A DNA stretch of 64,000 bases from Metellina segmentata (Eukaryota > Arthropoda > Arachnida > Araneae > Tetragnathidae). Both the position numbers and the translations under genes were made by a program. The DNA is taken from contig OX375873.1 of the NCBI GenBank assembly GCA_947359465.1, positions 139,373,916 through 139,437,915 of the forward strand, given 5' to 3'. Of the stretch, positions 54,160-64,000 are shown piece by piece. Within the stretch, counting starts at the first letter, position 1, and the number at the start of each line of letters is the position of its first letter. A model generated the notes under the pieces. That model was given only the letters and a program-made list of their open reading frames with translations, was not told the origin of the DNA and made no database searches.

Positions 54160-54675
54160 TTACACTGAATCAGTTTGAATCAGTATAGTCGAGGATGGCC
54201 ATAGAAATTCCTTTCAAAAACCCCTATTAAAAGAGCTTAACCATTAATCAGGACATGTAGGTTAACTTATGAATGTTTCGGACGACTCAGCTTGGAGGAC
54301 ACTTGAACGGGACTGACATCAAGGACATCGTCGAAGCTCAACCCTCGAATTTTCTAGCGACAGGAAGGGTTAGACAGCCTGCTTTCAAGTTCCAGAAGCG
54401 GGCATTTCAGGACCCACAAAGTTCGAATTTCCCACCTTTCCCCCAAGTGCACGTTTCCTTCTTAGTTGCGGTTGACTAGAGGAAGTCACTAAGGATGAAG
54501 AGAAGGCCTCGAGGAAAATATGACAGAGGTCTCGACGAATCCTTAGGTGAATCGTTATTCACAGGGTGTGGAACCGAAAAATTAGACAACCGCAAACTGG
54601 AAAGTTTTTTTCATGTTTTCATCTGACCCGAGATAGGTGTCCTTCTGGTCAACCTTACAAAGACTTCCTTTTAGG
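54160..54675. other. Unassigned
   Basis: A 68-codon plus-strand frame (54273-54479) of fairly even composition has no motif I recognise. It could be an upstream part of the putative element that follows. Confidence 0.3.
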
Positions 54676-54679
54676 ACCT

Positions 54680-55010
54680 TAATGGAGGGTCTTTAAAGTC
54701 GGGGACCGATAGTCCTTATCCCTATTTATTCGTTCTAGCATTTATAGCCTGGCTTGGTCTTAAGATTGCAGGACTAAGGTGAAATTTCCAAAGGTATCTG
54801 TATTATTTCAATGAAGATAAAAATACGATTTACCAAAACTTACACGTCTTGTCATGGTTTTCGGATGCCTGAACCATTCTCCCAATTCTTGGGGGAGGTA
54901 GAATAGGAATTGTTTGCCACTAAAATTTACCCAAGCAGTTTATCAATCCATGATTAATGCCTTTGGGTTGAAATCTAATAAATGCAAGTCCTTCTCATGG
55001 ATACGCCATA
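54680..55010 (+). pseudogene. Possible reverse transcriptase relic
   Basis: Across frames the plus strand reads 'KVGDR.SLSLF' or 'DSPYPYLFVLAFIAW' near 54700-54750, like the 'GDPLSPYLFVLAFEA' block of LINE reverse transcriptases. 'QAVYQSMINAFGLKSNKCKS' follows near 54935-54995, like the 'FGLKINKSKS' block that follows the catalytic site. The catalytic 'ADD' itself is not visible. This may be chance, and I hold it only loosely. Confidence 0.3.
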
Positions 55011-55014
55011 AGCC

Positions 55015-56392
55015 CGCAGTCTGGCATGTATGAAGAGAATCACATACTTATAACATAAACAGGTGTTGGACAGCGGGTATCCCATAAGGAAGTATTTCGG
55101 TAACTTTCCATGTTTAGAAAGTAGCTGGCATTTGAGCCAACTCCACTTCATTCAAAATTTCGTAGCTTATGATTGGACTTCCAAAATCACATGACGAGGA
55201 GAAATCGGTAGTAGACTGTGGCGATAATTGTCGCCAAACATATCACTATTTGTCGCCGATCTTAAAAAATGAAACCTTATGATGAGCGTTTCGCTTCTTG
55301 AAAAATGCTTATGCTTTAGCCATTTTGGTCTGGTTTTGTTTTCGTCCGGGTAAGTGACGGCATTTGTTACATTCTTACGAAATGTGAAGATAAAATACAC
55401 GGTAGGTAACAATTTTTGTGTCAGCTTTCATAAATAATTGCAACCCTATTCCTATTTCTTACTTTTTGGAATAGTACGTTCTGGTGAGTCAACTTTGCTT
55501 GTAATGCTCCCCAGCAGAATATACTTTCAACTGGCTAAGAGATTTTTGATAATGTGCTTCTATTTATACTAATTACTGATGACTTTCTCTTGAAATTTTT
55601 AGTGTGCAATTGCTTTTATTTTTTATGCAGTCAAATATCATTAAAACTAACTCGCATAATACGAATTACTGATAGGACTAAATTTCAATCCCAGTCAAAT
55701 AGATTTTTTTCAATGATCAAAAGCATCTAGTGACTCCAGAATTGTAGATTTACCTGTGGAAGAGGGAATAAATAATAAATGAATATTCCAAGAAATAAGC
55801 GTGACTTAAAAAGAAGTCGCTGCTGGCTAAGAAATTGTTAACTGTTTTTGTTTTGGCAATGAAAATTTATCTCCTCAATTACATAATTAAGAATCATTAA
55901 GAATCACCTGTAAAATCGTTGATGTAGAATAGACTTTAAATGTAAACCAACCAAGAATTGTACAGTAAGTAACCCTAAGTACTGTTAGTAAGAATTATTT
56001 TTACTGTCCCTTGAAATTTATCTTAACGAGGTTTGACTATGTATATTTATGTTCTTGGATATTGGATATATGGTTCATAATGCATATTTTCGGCATTACT
56101 GCATGTTCAGCTTCATGACAATTCCCTTTAGCCATTTTCACTATGTTGATGAAAGCTGGGTGTTCTTGCTGAATATGGGGTAGCTATAACATGCAAGGAT
56201 TAAATTTAGGAAAGTAACAATATTTGTATCTGCTTTCATTCATTAAAATAATTGTAATTTCAATTATTTTTTATTTATTATGGAGATTGTGGATGCTGTT
56301 GAGTCGGCCTTGATTTTGAATGGTTCCAGTGGAATAATATTTGGTATAACAAGGTTACCATAACAATCCGGCCATCGTTGCATTTAAGGTTG
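55015..56392. other. AT-rich DNA, no recognised feature
   Basis: An 81-codon minus-strand frame (55412-55167) is motif-free. The stretch runs into the second gap. Confidence 0.4.
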
Positions 56393-56592
56393 NNNNNNNN
56401 NNNNNNNNNNNNNNNNNNNNNNNNNNNNNNNNNNNNNNNNNNNNNNNNNNNNNNNNNNNNNNNNNNNNNNNNNNNNNNNNNNNNNNNNNNNNNNNNNNNN
56501 NNNNNNNNNNNNNNNNNNNNNNNNNNNNNNNNNNNNNNNNNNNNNNNNNNNNNNNNNNNNNNNNNNNNNNNNNNNNNNNNNNNNNNNNNNNN
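56393..56592. other. Assembly gap (200 N)
   Basis: Exactly 200 N bases. Frames reported across it are artefacts. Confidence 0.99.
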
Positions 56593-57170
56593 GCAAACCT
56601 CCCCCAATTCTAATCACTAGCGCCCTCTGTCTCTTATGGGCTGCGCGAGGAGCCAACTTGAACGGACAGAGATGGAAGTCAGCCGAAAAAGAGGCGAGGA
56701 AAGACGTTCCTCTGATGTTCCGACGGAATCGAATGTGCAATACGTGCTCACTGTTATAACTGTTTGTGTGAACTTTGACAGGTCAGACGGGCATTAGCTA
56801 CTCTGTACTCGCCATATGAACTCTCACTTGTAAATAATTCATCAGCTTCACTTCAATCATTAAAAATAGTAATTTTACTGGAACTGTGTAAAACCCAATT
56901 ATTACATGTATTTTCTTTAATTTTATAAGTATGCATTTAAAATTATGATTTTTAAAGCTACCAATTAAAAAGTTATTCCTATTTCAATATCACATCAAAA
57001 TAATCTAATAAAGTAAGGCATAGTGTTATTTTTTCACAAATGGCTGTCTAGAAATTTGTTCAAGTGGATTTAATATTTTCTTGTGTTGACTTGGTTTTAT
57101 CATGGCTAAGTGGATTGCTATGGTTTAGTGTTAGCAGATTTGTTTGCTGAAGCTTGAGCCATTTCATTTC
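56593..57170. other. No recognised feature
   Basis: A somewhat GC-richer patch at 56600-56720 after the gap, then AT-rich DNA. Confidence 0.35.
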
Positions 57171-57177
57171 TTTAGCA

Positions 57178-57581
57178 CTATCTTGTTCTTATACACTTTC
57201 GTGACAAAATGAACATGCCGAGACTTCTACCACTAACATAATCTAGTAATGTATTCAGTGGCATGGTGTATACCTCGGATGTGTGGTATACGTTGCTTCT
57301 TCCTGACTTCACATCTTCCTCAGCAACTGCCAAGCCTTCCGGAGAATATTTTATTCTCCTATCTGTGTTTCTCACATAAAGCCTTACCATTGTGGTACAT
57401 TGTCATAGTCCTTCAGTGATTGATATGGTAAAACTCTGGTGGCAATTATGCTTTGCAAGAATTCAAAAGCCAGATAAAATAAATCAAATAGCAAGTAAAT
57501 GACAGAACACCTAATCAAATTCTTCAGTTTCTTTTCACTAAATCCTTTTCGGCTTAATTGAATCTGAAAATGAAAAAACAA
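57178..57581 (-). other. Possible host exon(s), unproven
   Basis: The minus-strand frame 57390-57178 reads a 70-residue peptide of natural composition ('KYSPEGLAVAEEDVKSGRSN', then 'HTSEVYTMPLNTLLDY'). The overlapping frame 57581-57384 ends '..SLKDYDNVPQW'. Near 57403 the minus strand has 'CAATGGTAAGG', which resembles a splice donor. I cannot name a family. It could be a gene exon, an old element, or chance. Confidence 0.2.
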
Positions 57582-57721
57582 TGGAAAGGGCCTTATATTT
57601 CATTTCACAATGAACAAATAGTATGGGTGCTAGTAGACAAATAAAATAAAAGATCACTGTCCTCTGCCGATCTTACGAGATTACCGACTTTGGTAGGGGG
57701 AGAAGCGGCGTGACTTTAAAA

Positions 57722-57795
57722 TAGTGGTTGGTTTTGGATTTGATGGTGCAAGGGTCTAAATTGGCTAAACACACGACAATGTTGTGGAAAGAAAG
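57722..57795 (-). repeat. SINE family B fragment
   Basis: 'GGATTTGATGGTGCAAGGGT' and 'AAATTGGCTAAACACACGAC' match the family B start block. Confidence 0.5.
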
Positions 57796-57893
57796 ATATG
57801 GAGAGAATAAAGAAAGATTGCTTGGGCATCCAGGAGTTGCGCTGACCACAACATCACGTAATTTGAAACCACGTGTGTAGAGAATGTTTGAAC

Positions 57894-58448
57894 TTGGCAT
57901 GCGACATCGATGTTGATGTTTTCAAAACATCGATGTTTTTGTAACATCGATGTTTATACTTGTCGATGTTTTATTTTTAAATGAAAAAGTACAGTTACAA
58001 AAATTTTAAAAATAACCAAGTGGCAAAATTTTTATAATTTGCTAATTGAACATACTTTTAGACCAAAGTGTCCAGGGGTGAAGGGTCTGATAAGTAGGGA
58101 TGCGACATCGATGTCAATGTTTTCAAAACATTGATGTTTTATAAAAAAACATCGATGTATTGGAGATGATGTCGCATTACTTGTTGCTAAACCAGTTTTA
58201 AGAAAAGGGAAAAAAAGTTTAAATAAACTGAATTTTAAAAACATCGATGGTTTGAGGGCGATGTTTTATCAACGTCGATGTTTTAATTTTGAACATCACT
58301 AGTTTGCTAAAACAGTTTTAAGAAATGGGGGAAAAAGTTTAAATACACTGAATTTTAAAAACTTCGATGTTTTTGGGGCGATGTTTTATCAACATCGATG
58401 TTTTAATTTTAAACATCGATGTTTCAAAACATCGATGTCGCATCCCTA
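57894..58448 (+). mobile_element. hAT-type MITE, long form (555 bp)
   Basis: The left end is mutated (TTGGCATGCGACATCGATG). The right end is '..CGATGTCGCATCCCTA'. Flanks GTTTGAAC (57886-57893) and GTTCGAAC (58449-58456) match at 7 of 8 bases. An internal left-end copy ('TAGGGATGCGACATCGATG') lies near 58096, and the block 'AAGTTTAAATACACTGAATT' recurs inside. Confidence 0.83.
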
Positions 58449-58789
58449 GTTCGAACTCGGATGCGTTCAATGACAAATTCACAGAGCAAATCTTTGTTTA
58501 AAATAAAAAAATTTCCACTCTACGATCCAAACTTATATTTTGGACAAAAGTCAGATGACGAACAGCAACAAGGAAATAAATAATTTTATGTATTTAATAA
58601 GTGGATCGGCGTTAGATAAATAGCAAAGTAGATCAAGTATTATGAAGATCTAGACTTCAAGGGCCGCGGTTGTATTTTTAAATCTATTACATAACCACGA
58701 TTTCTTGAGTAATATTTACGGGCTGCTATATTTCTATTCTTTATATCAACGTTTCGTTACGACTTGAAAAACGATAATAAATCAAATGT

Positions 58790-59532
58790 GGCCGTGGAAC
58801 ACCAGTTGGTAGAGTAGCGGTCTGGCAACCGGAGGGTTGCGAGTTCTAAACTCGATCCCATCAAAGACCGTCGTATACGTAGTAGGAATGCGACGTCGAT
58901 GTTTTCAAAACATCGATGTATTGAGTCGATGTTTTTGTAACATCGATGTTAATACTTGTCAATGTTTTTACGTTGTCGATTTTTTATTTTTAAATTTAAA
59001 AAGTACCGTTATAAAAATTAAAAAAAAAAAAAAAAACAAGTAGCACAATTTTCATAATCAGCAGATTGAACATACTTTTAGACCAAAGTGGCCAAGGTTG
59101 AAGGGTCTGAAAAGTAGGGATGCGACATCGATGTCAATGTTTTCAAAACATTGATGTTTTATAAAAAACATCGATGTATTGCAGCCGATGTCACATCACT
59201 AGTTGCTAAACAAGTTTTTAAGAAATGGGGGAAAAAGTTTAAATACACTGAATTTTAAAAACATCGATGGTTTTGGTACGATGTATTATCAACATCGATG
59301 TTTTAATTTTGAACATCGAAGTTTCATAACATCGATGTTTTGCTGTCGATGTCACATCACTAATACGTAGGGACTAGAGCAGGTTAAATATGTCAGGGCC
59401 TCAAATGTCCTCACGCTGGCGAATTGAAAAGTTTGTAGGTACCTGCTTAAGTTTTGACTTCGTTATCTGACCGGAGTTGTCGCCAATATCCTGTTGTGAT
59501 GCGTCAGTGTAACGTTAATTCAGGTACCTACC
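58790..59532 (+). repeat. SINE family A split by a MITE
   Basis: The head at 58790-58882 has box A-like 'ACCAGTTGGTAGAGTAGCGG' and box B-like 'GCGAGTTCTAAACTCG'. The body resumes at 59371-59532 with 'CCTCAAATGTCCTCACGCTG', 'GACTTCGTTATCTGACCGG' and the tail 'GTAACGTTAATTCAGGTACC'. The 480-bp MITE between is younger than this SINE. Confidence 0.8.
58883..59362 (+). mobile_element. hAT-type MITE, long form (480 bp), inserted in SINE A
   Basis: Left end TAGGAATGCGACGTCGATG, right end '..CGATGTCACATCACTA'. A perfect 8-bp duplication ATACGTAG lies at 58875-58882 and 59363-59370. It has the same two-module build as 35306 and 57894, with an internal left-end copy near 59116. Confidence 0.9.
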
Positions 59533-59534
59533 TT

Positions 59535-59765
59535 AGAAGTTCTCAAAACTTTGTTTGAATGCTATTTTGTTTTTCTAATTTCTGATAACCCTAAATACAA
59601 AGAAGCACTACCGAACATCAGTACTCAAGAATACGCTTGTTGTATGGGTCGTGGGATTTTATCGGACCAATCAGAGGTTACGAAATTTGGAGGGAAGTGG
59701 AATTGGCCCATATGCAAGTAGCTGGGTATTTGGCTCTATCAGCTTCGTATTAGGGGCCGGAAATC
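59535..59765. other. No recognised feature
   Basis: No frame or repeat recognised. Confidence 0.35.
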
Positions 59766-59767
59766 GG

Positions 59768-60090
59768 ATAGCGATGGGTGTATTCGAATGCAAGAGTACT
59801 CGTGCACTCGATTATTTTCTAAAGTAATCGAATACCAAAGTAATTGGATATAAGTATTCGGAATCAAAATTACTCATCCTGGGTATTCGGATACAAAAGT
59901 ATTTACCCTATACAGTCGAATATCAAAAATTGTTTCTTGCTACCGATTAATCGTTTTTGTAAATGCGTTTTCGAACACTTAATCGATATTTAAAAGAACT
60001 CGAATACCAAGTCGATATTCGATTCTCAAAGTATCAAAAGTACTCGATTCCGTCAGAACGCGATCGATCCAAAGACATACACGGATTCGT
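59768..60090. repeat. Region rich in TCGAATAC / GTATTCGA words
   Basis: 'TAGCGATGGGTGTATTCGAA' starts the region and looks like a hAT-style end. 'TCGAATACCAAAG', 'GTATTCGG' and 'TCGATATTCG' words recur about a dozen times. No matching right end or duplication was found, so it is called only as a repeat. The frame 59963-60214 lies partly in it. Confidence 0.4.
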
Positions 60091-60094
60091 CATC

Positions 60095-61085
60095 AACGTA
60101 ATTACTTTTCAAAATTCTTCCTCAGGTTCCCTTTCTAAAAGTTCAAAAGAACAGCCTCCTCTTCCTCTTCCCCGATCTTTTGAAAATTCCGGAAAGCGCA
60201 CCTTCATTCACTAGAAAATCCCAAGCAACACTCAAGGGCACCGCGATTCCGTAATGACCATAGAAAAAAAAAACGACTTCGTGCTCGGAGGGAAACACTT
60301 CAACCAGGTGAATAAAAGCTCAGGGAAAAAAACTTGGGACAGTTTCTCCGCTTCATAACGAGGAATCAATGACAAGATATCCCCACGCACAGCTGAAAAA
60401 TTATCATTCCAATAGCATGAAATTCACTTTCAGGAGCAAGTTATGGTAATTCTTTCAAATATTTGGTAATGTGGAAGACGGCTACAAGAAGGGCGGATCT
60501 ATTTGAAATGAAAGAGTTGAGCCTTCTCCTAGATTCTTTAATACATACTAAAACACTTTCGTATTTTTCGAAATTGCATTTATTTTCAACCGTTTGTTTA
60601 CTGAGATCTAAAGCAAAAGTTTAGGGTAACAGCTGACTTGTAAGCCGTTCGAAGTATGATAACTCAGCCACAAGCCGATTCAAGATTTCGCCAATCTTTC
60701 ACCTCTTTTCAGTAGAAAAAACAATGGTATTTTTAGTCTGCACATACAGACCTACATATATGCCTTGTTTATGCCCAAGTTATGGATTGTGTGGTAAAAC
60801 TAAACCCAAGAACACAGAATCGAAGAGTTTACTGTATTTTATTACATACATTGCTGATTTCGTATCAGGTAATTTCAATTCCACCCTACGTATATTAGTT
60901 GTGTTAGTAAAGGTTTCCTTGTGCGTGTATGTCCATTTGCTTGATGTTGCGCAGCTTGGCCAAGTATAGTGTCATCAAAACCAACTATTACCTACAATTC
61001 TTCCTGAACCGAACTTATATTCTAATTTAACCTTTCTGGTGATTGACTTGATGAAGTATATAGTCACTAGGAAAACTGACTAGAA
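60095..61085. other. No recognised feature
   Basis: The frame 60724-60969 (81 codons, 'MVFLVCTYRPTYMPCLCPSY') has no motif I know. The rest is mixed sequence. Confidence 0.35.
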
Positions 61086-61215
61086 CATGATAGATCAATA
61101 CATATCTCCTCAAAAGAAAAAAAAAACTGGCCAGATCGTGATCTCGTGATCAAAAAAAAAAAAAATCAGTAGTCTTTATGAAGATATATTTTGTTGAAAC
61201 TATTTGAAGGTCTAA
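61040..61215. repeat. GACGAGAT dispersed repeat, degraded
   Basis: 'GGTGATTGACTTGATGAAGT', 'ACTGGCCAGATCGTGATCTC' and 'TGAAGATATATTTTGTTGAA' follow the inverse family order. Confidence 0.4.
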
Positions 61216-61219
61216 CGTC

Positions 61220-61805
61220 GAAACCCGGATTTCAAAACGGCACTTTTATCCTTATAATAAAGACATACTTTTTACACGACAGTCAGTCAACTCAATACTA
61301 ATGGAGGAGATACATGAATAGTTCGCAAAGTGTTTCAAACAAAGCTTCTGCGTGCAGGATATAAATATTGTATATTGTACAGCACAGTGCACGCGTAAAT
61401 AACCGAGTGCGAAGTATTTGCTGAGCTAAATTCCTAAGGCTGTGCCGACATTTACGGTTAGGATCTCCCAGTAGTTACTGGGACGTAAAAGATGTCCGCC
61501 AACCCCATTGTCTGACAGCGGAAACTGCAATAATTGCTTTTGGCACCACTCTCACACCTCGACTTCCGAGAGTGGGAACTTATGGAATTATCTGCTCCAA
61601 CGGGGGAATCCAGAAGGCGCACTTTCCGATCCAATGCATGCCTCTGCACGACATAAGCCGCTAAATGAAAATGTGTACTTTAATGTTCATTCATTATCCT
61701 CCGACAATACATTTAGCGCCTCTGTTTTAGAGAGTCCCGTTAAATGGATTTTATTCGTGAATTTCCAACAGGCCGTGTAACAGTGGTGCCATTCGATTCC
61801 AAATG
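61220..61805. other. No recognised feature
   Basis: Overlapping frames at 61458-61649 (minus) and 61508-61780 (plus) are motif-free. Confidence 0.35.
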
Positions 61806-61809
61806 ATGG

Positions 61810-62056
61810 GTATGTAGGTATTTCAATTAAAGCCGCACTAGAGCAACACAGCGAGCTATTGGCGACGACGGTCCGGGATCAGTCCCGAAGGGAAAGGAGG
61901 ACATTTTCAGCCGCGGTCACACGCCTGAACTGGCACTCCACACTTAGACAACTGGCCATTCAAGGCAAAGATAGATTGAAGGTGCACCAGCCCCCTTTTG
62001 TACACGACGGTATTTGGTTGGATTCCCACTCAGCTTTCCGTTTGCTAATCGGTTGA
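61810..62056 (-). repeat. SINE family A copy
   Basis: 'GTAGGTATTTCAATTAAAGC', 'CGAGCTATTGGCGACGACGG', 'CGGGATCAGTCCCGAAGGGA', 'AAGGTGCACCAGCCCCC' and a degraded head near 62015-62056 ('CCGTTTGCTAATCGGTT'). Confidence 0.72.
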
Positions 62057-62094
62057 AATACTATTGTTGAACGGCCTAAGCGGTTTCGAAAAGA

Positions 62095-62430
62095 TCAAAT
62101 GAAGATCTGTTCAATTTAACAAAAGATGAGACGTCCATCAAGATCTAGTTATTTTAGCTAATAACCTAGAGACACCTCTTCAAGACAACCAGCAGGAGGG
62201 TTATTATAAAAAGAGAACGTTTTTTAAAGTTACAGATGGAGGACAGCGTTATGGCACCAATTCAACAATCCATATCTCCAGATAGTAATTAATTTAAATA
62301 TTTCGTTCTATTTTTCCAAACAAATGTGTTTAACCAGATGTTAATTGTGTCATAACGTCTTAATGGACGTCATTAGAAAGAATTGGTCCGATTTTGATGG
62401 ACGAGATTTCTTGTTGAAACTGCTTCGATG
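62095..62430. repeat. GACGAGAT dispersed repeat, two pieces
   Basis: 'GACGTCCATCAAGATCTAGT' and 'CAAGACAACCAGCAGGAGGG' in the first piece, 'AATTGGTCCGATTTTGATGG', 'ACGAGATTTCTTGTTGAAAC' in the second (62345-62430). Confidence 0.5.
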
Positions 62431-62659
62431 TTAATTGTAAGTATAACAAAATACAAGTCAAATAAATACATAGAGTAAGCTTGGTACCGATGGAGATTCT
62501 AAAACGAAAGTGCTGTTCCTAGCGACGGAAAATAGTTTTGTTGTAAAATGTCCGCACGATAAGTCATCTGCGTTACAGTGAGAACTTTTCAATCATTAGT
62601 ACGATATAAAGTATGTATCTTACAATACAACACTTTAAAGAAATTGCTTTTGCTAGGTT

Positions 62660-63060
62660 CCCAGCAAAAAAAATCAGCATCTTTCCTTCAAAAAAATATC
62701 TATTTTGAAGGTTTTTTGCAGGTGAATGCAGGTTTTTTGAAGGCAGTTAAATAAGTGCAGATTTTACGCGGTGAAAATGCAGAGGTTTTGAAGGAATAAT
62801 GGTTTCCTTCATTAGTACTGCAGTTTTTCGGAAATTAAATTTATAATTTTTCCAAATTAATTTTTACCTTCATAAAATCTGCAGTTTTTATAAAGTAAAA
62901 ATGCAGTAAAAATGCCTTCATAAAATTCCTTCATAAAAACTGCAGTTTTTATGAAGGAATTTTATAAAAGCATTTTTCCTTCATAAAAACTGCAGTTTTT
63001 TTGAAGGAAAAATAAAGTTTGAAGTTAAAGTTTTGTTTCATAAAAATGTAGTTTTTATGA
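62660..63060. repeat. Cluster of 'CCTTCATAAAAACTGCAG' palindromes
   Basis: 'CTTCATAAAAACTGCAG' and its inverse recur many times. 62920-62965 is a perfect 46-base palindrome centred on CTGCAG. A second near-perfect one lies at about 62979-63008. 'TTGAAGG', 'TGCAGG' and 'TGCAGATTTT' words fill 62690-62790. Confidence 0.8.
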
Positions 63061-63061
63061 A

Positions 63062-64000
63062 AACACTTATCAACTATTATGTTTTATTAAAATTAATTTA
63101 TATATATATATATAAAATATTTTCTTTAAAAAAAGTGAAAATTTTCCATAATAAAAAAATTGCATTTTTTGTCGATTATTTCATTTTTTAGTCCAATCAT
63201 AAAATGTAACCTTGTATTTGATACTGCTAGCCAACATTCGATTAAAATCTTTTTTTCAACGCATCTAATGTATTTCTCCAACATACCAAATATCTGAATT
63301 TGGTCTGTTATATTAACTCCCAACAAAATTAATAATTTGCATATATCTTGGAATTATAAAACTAATCTATTATGAATTTGTTGTATGAGATGTTAACATT
63401 TTATGAATATTTTAAATGCTAAAATTCAAATGTGAAGATAGGAAATTCCTATCACATACCAATAATATGTGATAAGTTTTTATATTATGCAATATATCAC
63501 CTGGTTTCTTATTTTGTAAAAGTATTAAATCCCTCCAAACAAAATTTAAGTGGGTGTGGGACACATTGAAATTTTTTTTTTATTAATTAATTTTGAATTT
63601 TGAATTTTTTTGTACTGATTGCCCATTCAACTAATAAGCGAAATCACAACACAAAATTTTTCCAAAATTTTTTCTAAAATTTTAAATTAAAATTTCTTGA
63701 AAAAAAGAGTGGTCATTTTAAATTGTTAAAATTCAAAATATTCTTGTACAATTTTCAAAATTCTTGCAGTAAATTATTCACAAATTTATAAACTTTAATT
63801 TTGATTCAACAATTTCAAAAATATTTATTTAATAAAAAATAAAAAAATATTTGAATGAAAATTTTTGAAAGTTTTAAGGTACTTTTTTTAAGTCATATTT
63901 TTAAAAGTAAATATTTGTTTCAAATTTGCAGAATTGAAATTAAAGTATAATGTTTGAAAAAGATATATTCCAAATTTCAACCCCTAAATTTGATCGGTTT
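63062..64000. other. AT-rich DNA, no recognised feature
   Basis: Includes a (TA)n run at about 63100-63115 and many A/T homopolymers. The 66-codon minus-strand frame 63326-63126 is motif-free. Confidence 0.4.

Noticed and set aside
60724..60969. 81-codon frame with a hydrophobic start, like a secreted peptide
   Set aside because: No cleavage-site or cysteine pattern that I can support, and no splice or promoter context. Likely chance.

Overview
This is arthropod-type nuclear DNA: AT-rich, almost free of long open frames, with two 200-base N scaffold gaps and a very dense cover of eukaryotic transposable elements. The Tc1-like transposases (ending ..ARGGSTP), the mariner-like pieces with an FLWG motif, the Kolobok-type transposase and the tRNA-derived SINEs are of kinds I associate with arthropods, spiders especially. 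The species cannot be fixed from the window alone. I found no intact host gene, no functional tRNA or rRNA gene, and nothing prokaryotic or viral. Every protein-like stretch I recognise is a broken transposase or retroelement fragment.

Layout. 0-9 kb: SINE copies of three families (A, B, C) and a Tc1-like element (copy 1, minus strand). 9.6-11.4 kb: a mariner-type element with about 580-bp terminal inverted repeats (TIRs). 12.3-14.6 kb: fragments of two further Tc1-like transposases, a gap, SINE A and a GC-rich MITE. 15-24.6 kb: mostly quiet AT-rich DNA with SINE pieces, a tandem array of SINE A tails and foldback repeats. 25.5-26.6 kb: two short hAT-type MITEs. 27.8-30.1 kb: a foldback element and repeat D. 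30.3-36.9 kb: Tc1-like copy 2, a piggyBac-like remnant, a hAT transposase relic split by a MITE, two foldback elements and a long hAT-type MITE. 37.6-40.2 kb: a young internally deleted mariner-like element and a Jockey-like retrotransposon relic. 42.8-46.8 kb: a 4-kb Kolobok-like element carrying a nested 810-bp element and a 177-bp tandem array. 48.5-50.4 kb: a possible hAT element with a 66-bp tandem array. 52.9-54.2 kb: an RNase H relic between 146-bp direct repeats. 57.9-59.5 kb: two more long hAT-type MITEs, one inside a SINE. 62.7-63.0 kb: a palindrome cluster.

The elements do not work together as a pathway. The biology here is insertion history. Several elements have perfect target duplications and datable nesting (MITE in SINE; unknown element in Kolobok transposase; MITE in hAT gene). 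I do not see an obvious new functional system. The best candidates for something undescribed are the modular hAT-type MITE family (five copies, each with a recognisable 8-bp target duplication), the 810-bp element with perfect 66-bp TIRs, and the 146-bp direct repeats around the RNase H relic.
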